A DNA stretch of 64,000 nt from Paraburkholderia tropica (GTDB lineage: Bacteria > Pseudomonadota > Gammaproteobacteria > Burkholderiales > Burkholderiaceae), in assembly GCF_914484835.1 (NCBI RefSeq), contig NZ_CAJZAR010000039.1, positions 1 through 64,000 of the forward strand, read 5' to 3'. Below are positions 8,506 to 17,900 of the stretch, piece by piece (position 1 is the stretch's first letter; every line of letters begins with the position of its first letter). Under the pieces are notes generated by a model. That model worked only from the letters and a program-made list of their open reading frames with translations, had not been told where the DNA came from and did no database searches. The position numbers were made by a program, and so were the translations under genes.

Positions 8506-8911
8506 TGTCTATGCTCTGGATGACAGTCAATGATGTGAACAAATCATCCATGAGAATACACCGGGAGGCGTCCTCCATGAAACCGCGCACCAGCCCATCC
8601 TGATTCGCGCGGCGAGTGTTGCAGGCTCGTTGCACGCTTGTTCCTCGCTCGCCGCCCGCTATCCGTTCGTCCCGATCGCCGATCGTCGTTCGCCCGCAAA
8701 GCGCCCGTGCGCCTTGCGCCGGGTGCCCGCGCGCGTCGCCTTGATGGCTGAAGCTTGCGCGCGCAACCATCGGCTTTCAGATCGACTCGCGCCTGCCGCC
8801 TGTGCGGGGTGGATTGGCACGCGCTCGCGAAACGGATATCGACGCGGATGCTTGAACAAGACCGCTTGAACAAGGCAGAGGCCGATTCACGATCTTCTAA
8901 GGGGAAAGGGC

Positions 8912-11900
8912 GTGAGGGAATCGAACGGTATTGGCGCGCCACGCGCAATTAACTGGCCTGTTTTATATGGCGTTATTGTTGCCGCGATGGCGGTGTTTTT
9001 ATGCCTGATGGCGCCAGGCCGCGCGCAGGCGACGACTTGCACGACCGCTGGCTCCACGGTGTCTTGCACCGGCGCCGCCAATCCGCTCGCGCCGAACTAT
9101 ACCAATACGAACAGCAACATCACCGTCAACGCCGATTCCACCAGTACCTTCGGCGTCCTGCTCGGCGTGGGCGGCACGGCGGTTTCACTCACGGGCAGCA
9201 ACGTCACCTTCAACAACAGCGGCGTTATTGATCCTTCTCTTTTAGGCATCCTGAGCGTGTTGTCGAACGGCACGGTGATCGGCAACAGCAGCGCGAGCAC
9301 GATCAACGTGACCAACAACGGCACGATGAACGGCACCGCACAGCTCGTCACGGTCAATCTGTCGAATCTCACCGGGCTCGCGCTCGCCGTGCAGAACGGC
9401 GCGGGCGGCGTGAGCACGATCGTCAATAACGGCACGATCGGTTCGAGCGCCATCGCGGGCGTGACGGTCGCGCCCGCCGATCGCGTCACGGCGGCGGTGT
9501 ACGGCGGCGGTCAGGTCAACTTCACCAATAACGGCACGATCTCGGGCCGCGTGGGTTTTCAGGCGTCGACGGCGGGCAACACCTTCAAGAACACGGGCAG
9601 CGTGATCGGCAGCGTCTCGATGGGCGCGGGCAGCACCAACAACTTCTATGCGTACACGGGTTCGTCGGTGTCGGCGGGCGCGGGCGCGTCTGTGGGCGTG
9701 CTGGGTGTCGTCGGCGTGAATCTGGGTTTCGCGCAGGCCGGTTACGTCGATGGCGGCAGCGGCGGCAACAACACGCTGCATCTCGCGCAGGTCGCGGGCG
9801 GCCCGGCGGCCGGGCAGGTCACGCTCTCGAACTACATCAACTTCAATCACCTCGCGCTCGAAAGCGGCACGTGGACGCTCAACGGCCCCTCGGGCGCGCT
9901 CGACGCGACGCTCGCGAGCGGCGCGACGGCCATCGTCGATAACGCCGCGAGTCTCGGCACCGGCACGATCACTGCGACGGGCGGCGCGCTGGAGGCTGCG
10001 GCGGCGGGACTGACTATCGCGAACACGATTTCGCTCGGCACGGGCGGACTCGTCGCGCAAGGCAGCAATGCGTTCACGCTCTCGGGCGTGCTCTCGGGCA
10101 GCGGCGCGCTGACCAAGAGCGGCACGTCGGCGCTCACGCTCACGGGCACGAACACGTACTCGGGCGGCACGAACCTGAACGGCGGCTCGCTCGTCGCGGG
10201 AACGGCGGGAGCGTTCGGCAGCGGCGCGCTCAACGTGGGCGGCGCGGCCACGCTCGACACGAGCGCGGCGGGCCTCACGCTCGGCAACGCGATCAATCTG
10301 GGCGCGAACACGCTCACGCTCGGCGGCAGCAACGCGGCGACGCTTAGCGGTGTCATCGCCGGGACCGGCGCGCTGGTGAAGAACGGCGCGGCCACCGTCA
10401 CGCTCACGGGCCTCGATACCTACACGGGCGGCACGACGATCAACGCAGGCACGCTCGCGCTGGGCGCGGGCGGCGCGCTGGCGTCGACCGGCGCAGTCAA
10501 TCTGGCGAGCACGGGCGCGGCGCTCGACATCAGCGGATCGGGTGCGAATCAGACGATCGGCGCGCTGTCCGGTTCGGGCAACGTCGTGCTCGGCACGCGC
10601 AACCTCACGTTCGGCGACGCGACCGCGCAGACCTTCAGCGGCGTGATCGGCGGCACGGGCGGCGTGACCAAGCAAGGCAGCGGCACGGCGACGCTCACGG
10701 GCGTCAACACTTACACGGGCGGCACGACGATCAATGCGGGCACGCTCGCGCTCTCGGGCGCGGGCGCGCTGGCGTCGACGGGCGCGCTCACGCTGGGCGC
10801 GAGCGGCGCGAATCTCGACCTCAGCGGCGCGACGGGCGCGCGCACGGTCGGCGCGCTCGCGGGCGTGGCGGGCAGCACGCTCGCGCTCGGTGCGAACACG
10901 CTGACCTTCGGCGATGCGACGAACCAGACCTTCGCGGGCGCGATCAACGGCACGGGTGCGCTTGTGAAGCAAGGCAGCGGCACGCAGACGCTCAGCGGCG
11001 CGAACACCTATACGGGCGGCACGACGGTCAACGCGGGCAAGATCGCGCTCGGCGCGGGCGGCTCGCTCGCCTCGACGGGCGCGCTCACGCTCGCGAACGC
11101 GGGCACCGGCTTCGATATCAGCGGCGCGTCGGGGGCGCAGACGATCGGCGCATTGAGCGGCGTGAGCGGCACGACACTCGCGCTCGGCGCGAATGCGCTG
11201 ACGTTCGGCACGGCGACGAACCAGACCTTCGCGGGCCTCATCAGCGGGACGGGCGGGCTCGTCAAGCAAGGCAGCGGCACGCAGACGCTCACGGGCGCGA
11301 ACACCTACACGGGCGGCACGACGATCAACGCGGGCACGCTCGCGCTCGGCGCAGGCGGCTCGCTGGCATCGACGGGCGCGGTCAATCTCGCGACCAGCGG
11401 CGCGGGCTTGAATATCAGCGGCGCGACGGGCGCGCAAACCATCGGCGCATTGAGCGGCGTGAGCGGCACGACACTCGCGCTCGGTGCGAATGCGCTGACG
11501 TTCGGCGATGCGTCGAATCAGAGCTTCGCGGGCGTGATTGGCGGCACGGGTGGCCTTGTCAAGAACGGCAGCGGCACGGAAACGCTCACCGCCGCGAACA
11601 CCTACACGGGCGGCACGACGATCAACGCGGGCACGCTCGCGCTCTCCGGCGCGGGCGCGCTGGCGGCGAACTCGGCTTTCACGCTCGCCAACGCGGGCAG
11701 CGTCCTCGACCTCAGCGCGGCGAACGGCGCGCGCAGCATCGGCGTGCTCAACGGCGTGACGGGCAGCGCGATCAACCTCGGCGCGAATGCGCTGACGCTC
11801 GGCGGCGCGGCGAACGGCGCGTTCGCGGGCGCGATCAACGGCACGGGCGGCATCGTCAAGCAGGGCGCGGGCGTCGAAACGCTCACGGGCGCGAATACCT

Positions 11901-14900
11901 ACACGGGCGGCACGACGGTCAACGCGGGCACGCTGGCGCTCGGCGCGGGCGGCTCGCTCGCCGCGACGGGCGCGGTGAATCTCGCGACGGCGGGAGCGGC
12001 CTTCGATATCAGCGGCGCGACGGGCGCGCAGACTATCGGCGCACTGAGCGGCGTGAGCGGCACGGCGCTGTCGCTCGGCGCGAACGGGCTCGCTTTCGGC
12101 GATGCGTCGAATCAGACTTTCGCGGGCACGATCGGCGGCACGGGCGGCCTCGTCAAGAACGGCAGCGGCACGGAAACACTCAGCGGCGCGAACACCTACA
12201 GCGGCGGCACGGCGCTCAACGCGGGCGGACTCGTGCTCGGCAACGCGTCGGCGCTCGGCTCGGGCGTGCTGACCATCGGCGGCCCGGCTTCGCTCGACAA
12301 CACGAGCGCGATCACGCTCGCCAACGGCGTCGTGCTCAACGGCGCGCTCACGGTGCTCGGCTCGAATGCGCTGACGCTCGCGAGCGGCCTGAGTGGCACC
12401 GGCAGCCTGACGAAGAACGGCGCGGCCGCGCTCACGCTCAACGGCGCGAACACCTTCACGGGCGGCACGACGGTCAACGCGGGCACGCTCGCGCTCGGCG
12501 CGGGCGCGACGCTCGGCGGCAACGTCGCGCTGAACGGCACGGGCGCAACGCTCGATCTCAGCGGCGCGGGCGGCAACCAGACGCTCGGCGCGCTCGCGGG
12601 CGTGGCGGGCAGCACGCTCGCGCTCGGCGCGAACACGCTGACTTTCGGCGATGCGAGCAATCAAACCTTCGCGGGCGCGATTACGGGCGCGGGTGGTCTC
12701 GTCAAGAACGGCGCGGGCATCGAAACGCTGACGGGCGCGAACACGTACAGCGGCGGCACGACGTTGAACGCGGGCGGTCTCGTCGTCGGCAACAATGCGG
12801 CGCTCGGCACGGGCGCGGTTACGGTGGCCGGTCCGGCCTCGCTCGACAGCAGCGCGGCGACGACGCTCGCGAACGCCTTCACGCTCGACAACACGCTGAC
12901 CGTGGGCGGCTCGAACGCGCTCACGTTGAACGGCGTGCTCTCGGGCGCGGGCGCGCTGACGAAAAACGGCGCGGCGACGTTCACGCTAGGCGGCGCGAAC
13001 ACCTACACGGGCGGCACGACGATCGACGCGGGAACGTTGGCGCTGGGCGCGGGCGGCTCGCTCGCTTCGACGGGCGAGGTGAGTCTCGCGGGCATCGGCG
13101 CGGGCCTCGATATCAGCGGCGCATCGGGGGCGCAGACCATCGGCGCGTTGAACGGTGTCGCGGGCAGCACCGTCACGCTCGGCGCGAATGCGCTGACTTT
13201 CGGTGACGCGAGCGATCAGACTTTCGCGGGCGTGATCGGCGGCGCGGGCGGCATCGTCAAACAGGGCAGCGGCACGCAGACGCTCACGGGCGCGAACACG
13301 TACACGGGCGGCACGACCGTCGATGCGGGCACGCTCGCGCTCGGCGCGGGTGGTTCGCTCGCTTCGACGGGCGCGGTCAATCTTGCAGGCACGGGCGCGG
13401 GTTTCGATATCAGCGGCGCGTCGGGCGCGCAGACCATCGGCGCGTTGAGCGGCGTCGGCGGCACGGCCGTCACGCTCGGCGCGAATGCGCTGACCTTCGG
13501 CGACGCGACGAATCAAACCTTCGCGGGCACGATCGACGGCACGGGCGGCCTCGTCAAGAACGGCACGGGGACGGAAACGCTCACGGGCGCGAACACGTAT
13601 AGTGGCGGCACGACGCTGAACGCGGGCGGTCTCGTCGTCGGCAACGATGCGGCGCTGGGGACGGGCGCGGTCACGGTGAACGGCGCATCGACGCTCGACA
13701 GCAGCACGGCCACGACGCTCGCTAACGACTTCGTCCTGAACAGCGGCCTCACGGTGGTCGGCAGCAACGACGTCACGCTGAACGGCGTGCTCGCGGGCAC
13801 GGGCGGCCTCACCAAGAACGGCCTCGCCACGCTCACGCTCAACGGCGCGAACACCTATACCGGCGGCACCAACATCAACGCGGGCACGCTCGCGCTCGGC
13901 GCGAACGCGAGCCTCGCGGCGACGGGCATCGTCGATGTGGCGACCGGCGCGACCTTCGATCTTTCTGCGGGCAACGGCCAGCAGCAGTTCGGCACGCTGA
14001 TCGGCGGCGGCACGGTGCTGCTCGGCGGCAACTCGCTCACGCTCGGCAGCGACGTCGACGGCACCTTCAGCGGCTCGATCGGCGGCACGGGCGGGCTGCT
14101 GAAAATCGGCAGCGGGACGGAGACGCTGACGGGCGCGAACACGTACACGGGCGGCACGACGATCGACGCGGGCACGCTCGCGCTCGGCCTCGGCGGCTCG
14201 CTGGCGGCGACGGGCGCGGTCGATCTCGCCAACGCGGGGACGGGCTTCGATATCGGCGCGGCGGGCGCGAATCAGACCATCGGCGGCCTGAGCGGCGCGG
14301 GCGGCAGCACGGTGACGCTCGGCGGCAATACGCTCACGTTCGGCGACGCGGGCAACGAGACGTTCGGCGGCACCATCGCTGGCACGGGCGGTATCGTCAA
14401 GCAAGGCAGCGGCACGGAAACGCTCACGGGCGCGAATACATACACGGGCGGCACGACGATCGATGCGGGCACGTTGGCGCTCGGCGCGGGCGGCTCCCTG
14501 GCCTCGACGGGATCGGTGGCGCTCGCGGGCGTGGGCGCGGGCTTCGATATCAGCGGGGCGTCGGGCGCGCAGACCATCGGCGCGCTGAGCGGTGTCGATG
14601 GCACGAGCGTGTCGCTCGGCGCGAATTCGCTCGCGTTCGGCGATGCGGGCGATCAGACGCTTGCGAGCGCGATTAACGGCACGGGCGGCATCATCAAGCA
14701 GGGCAGCGGCACGGAAACGCTCACCGGCACGAACAGCTACACAGGCACCACGATAATCAACGACGGCACACTGGCGCTTTCAGGGAGCGGTACGTTGTCT
14801 TCGTCGAGCGACGTTACGCTGGCGAATGTCGGGACGTCGCTCGATGTGAGCGCTTCGACGATTGCGCCGACGATTGGCGCCTTGAATGGCGTGAGCGGAT

Positions 14901-17900
14901 CGACCGTCGCATTGGGCGGCAACACGCTGACGCTCGGTAGTGCGAATGATGGCGCGTTCGCGGGCAGCATCGTCGGCACGGGCGGCATCGTCAAGAACGG
15001 CGCGGATACCGAAACGCTCACCGGCGCGAACACGTACACGGGCGGCACGACGATCAACGCGGGCACGCTGGCGCTCGGCGCGGGCGGTTCGCTGGCTTCG
15101 ACGGGATCGGTTGCGCTCGCAGGCGTGGGCGCGGGCTTCGATATCAGTGGCGCGACGGGCGCGCAGACGATCGGCGCGTTGAGCGGCGTCGATGGCACGA
15201 CGATTTCGCTCGGCGGCAATGCGCTGGTCTTCGGCGATGCGAGCGATCAGACTTTCGCGGGCGCGATCAACGGCACGGGCGGCATCGTCAAGCAGGGCCG
15301 CGGCACGGAAACGCTCACGGGCGCGAATACTTATACCGGCAGCACGACAATCAACGACGGCACACTGGCGCTTTCAGGGAGCGGCACGTTGTCTTCATCG
15401 AGCGACGTCACGTTGGCGAACGCGGGGGCGTCGCTCGACGTGAGCGCTTCGACCATTGCGCCGACCATCGGCGCATTGAATGGCGTGAGCGGATCGACGG
15501 TTGCATTGGGCGGCAACACGCTGACGCTCGGTAGTGCGAACGATGGCACATTCGCGGGCAGCATTGGCGGCACGGGCGGCATCGTCAAGAACGGTACGGA
15601 TACGGAAACGCTCACCGGCGCGAACACGTACACGGGCGGCACGACGATCAACGCAGGCACGCTCGCGCTCGGCGCGGGCGGCTCGCTCGCGTCGACGGGC
15701 GCGGTCAATCTCGCGAACGCAGGCGCGGGCTTCGATATCAGCGGCGCGTCGGGCGCGCAGACGGTCGGCGCGCTGGCGGGCGCGACGGGCAGCACGGTAA
15801 ATCTCGGCGCGAATTCGCTGACTTTCGGCGACGCGAGCAATCAGACCGTCGGCAGCACGATCGAAGGCACGGGCGGCATCGTCAAGCAGGGTAGCGGCAC
15901 GCAGACGCTCACTGGCGCGAACACCTATAGCGGCGGCACGACGCTGAACGCGGGCGGTCTCGTCGTCGGCAACGACGCTGCGCTTGGAACGGGCGCGGTC
16001 ACGGTGAACGGCGCATCGACGCTCGACAGCACCGCGCCCGTCACGCTCGGCAACGACATCACGCTCAACGACGGACTCACGGTGCTCGGCAGCAACGACC
16101 TCACGCTGAACGGCGCATTGAGCGGCGCGGGCGGACTGACGAAAGACGGCGCGGCCACGCTCACGCTCAACGGCACGAACACGTACACGGGCGGCACGAC
16201 GATCAACGCGGGCACGCTCGCTTTGGGCGCGAACGCGAGCCTCGCGGCGAGCGGCATCGTCGATGTGGCGAACGGCGCGACCTTCGATCTCTCGGCGGGC
16301 AACGGCCAGCAGCAATTCGGCACGCTGATCGGCGGCGGCACCGTCAACCTCGGCTCGAACGACCTCACGCTCGGCAGCGCCACCGACGGCACCTACACCG
16401 GCAGCATCGCGGGCACGGGCGGCCTGACGAAAGTGGGCAGCGGCACCGAAACGCTGACGGGCGCGAACACCTTCACGGGCGGCACGACGATCGACGCGGG
16501 CACGCTCGCGCTGGCCGCGGGCGGCTCGCTGGCCTCGACGGGCGCGGTCACGCTCGCCAGCTCGGGAACGGGCTTCGATATCAGCGGCGCCGACACGAGC
16601 CAGACCATCGGCGCGCTGGCGGGCGTGAGCGGCAGCACGGTCACGCTCGGCGCGAATTCGCTGACCTTCGGCGACACGACCGATCAGACCTTCGGCGGCA
16701 CGATCGACGGCACGGGCGGCATCGTCAAGCAAGGCAGCGGCACGGAAACGCTCACGGGCGCGAACACGTACACGGGCGGCACGACGATCGACGCGGGCAC
16801 GCTGGCGCTCGGCGCGGGCGGCTCGCTGGCCTCGACGGGCGCGGTCAATCTCGCGAACGCAGGCGCGGGCTTCGACATCAGCGGCGCGTCGGGCGCGCAG
16901 ACCATCGGCGCATTGAGCGGCGTCGATGGCACGACGGTGTCGCTCGGTGCGAATTCGCTGACCTTCGGCGACGCGAGCGATCAGACGCTCGCGGGCACGA
17001 TCACGGGGACGGGCGCCATCGTCAAGCAAGGCACGGGAACGGAAACGCTGACCGGCGCGAACACGTATAGCGGCGGCACGACGCTGAACGCGGGCGGCCT
17101 CGTCGTCGGCAACGACTCTGCGCTTGGCACCGGCGCGGTGACCGTGAACGGCGCGTCGACGCTCGACAGCACCGCGCCCGTCACGCTCGGCAACGACATC
17201 ACGCTGAACAATGGCCTCACGGTGCTCGGCAGCAACGACCTCACGCTGAACGGCGCATTGAGCGGCGCGGGCGGATTGACCAAGGACGGCGCGGCCACGC
17301 TCACGCTCAACGGCGCGAACACGTACACGGGCGGCACGACGATCAACGCGGGCACGCTCGCGCTCGGCGCGAACGCGAGCCTCGCGGCGAGCGGCATCGT
17401 CGATGTGGCGAACGGCGCGACCTTCGACATCTCCGCGGGCAACGGTCAGCAGCAGTTCGGCACGCTCGTCGGCGGCGGCACGATCAACCTCGGCGCGAAC
17501 ACGCTGACGCTCGGCAGCGCCACCGACGGCACCTTCACGGGCGGCATCGCGGGCGCGGGCGGCGGCATCGTCAAGCAGGGCAGCGGCACCGAAACGCTCA
17601 CGGGCACGAGCACCTACACGGGCGCGACGACCGTCAACGACGGCACGCTCGCGCTCGCGGGCGGCGGCACGCTCTCGGACTCGACCAACGTGAATCTCGC
17701 CAACGCGGGCACGAGCCTCGACATCAGCGGCAGCGACCCGACGGCCACGCCGACGATCGGCTCGCTTTCCGGCGTCGGCGGCACGAGCGTCGCGCTGGGC
17801 GGCAACACGCTCACACTCGGCGGCGGCTCGGACGGCGACTACGGCGGCACGATCTCGGGCGCGGGCGGCATCGTCAAGGCGGGTGCGGGCACGCAGACGC

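Larger units (their letters stand above)
8252..8911. other. 660-base intergenic leader before the autotransporter
   Basis: No convincing gene is seen. The first 280 bases are unusually AT-rich for this genome and hold several inverted repeats (listed separately). Bases about 8540-8900 are GC-rich and open in several frames on both strands, but none of those frames shows a family motif or a clear ribosome-binding site. The likely role is the promoter and 5' untranslated leader of the autotransporter gene. Confidence 0.55.

Noticed and set aside
8544..8952. Overlapping frames on both strands in the autotransporter leader
   Set aside because: No homology, no clear ribosome-binding site and mutually overlapping; treated as non-coding leader.
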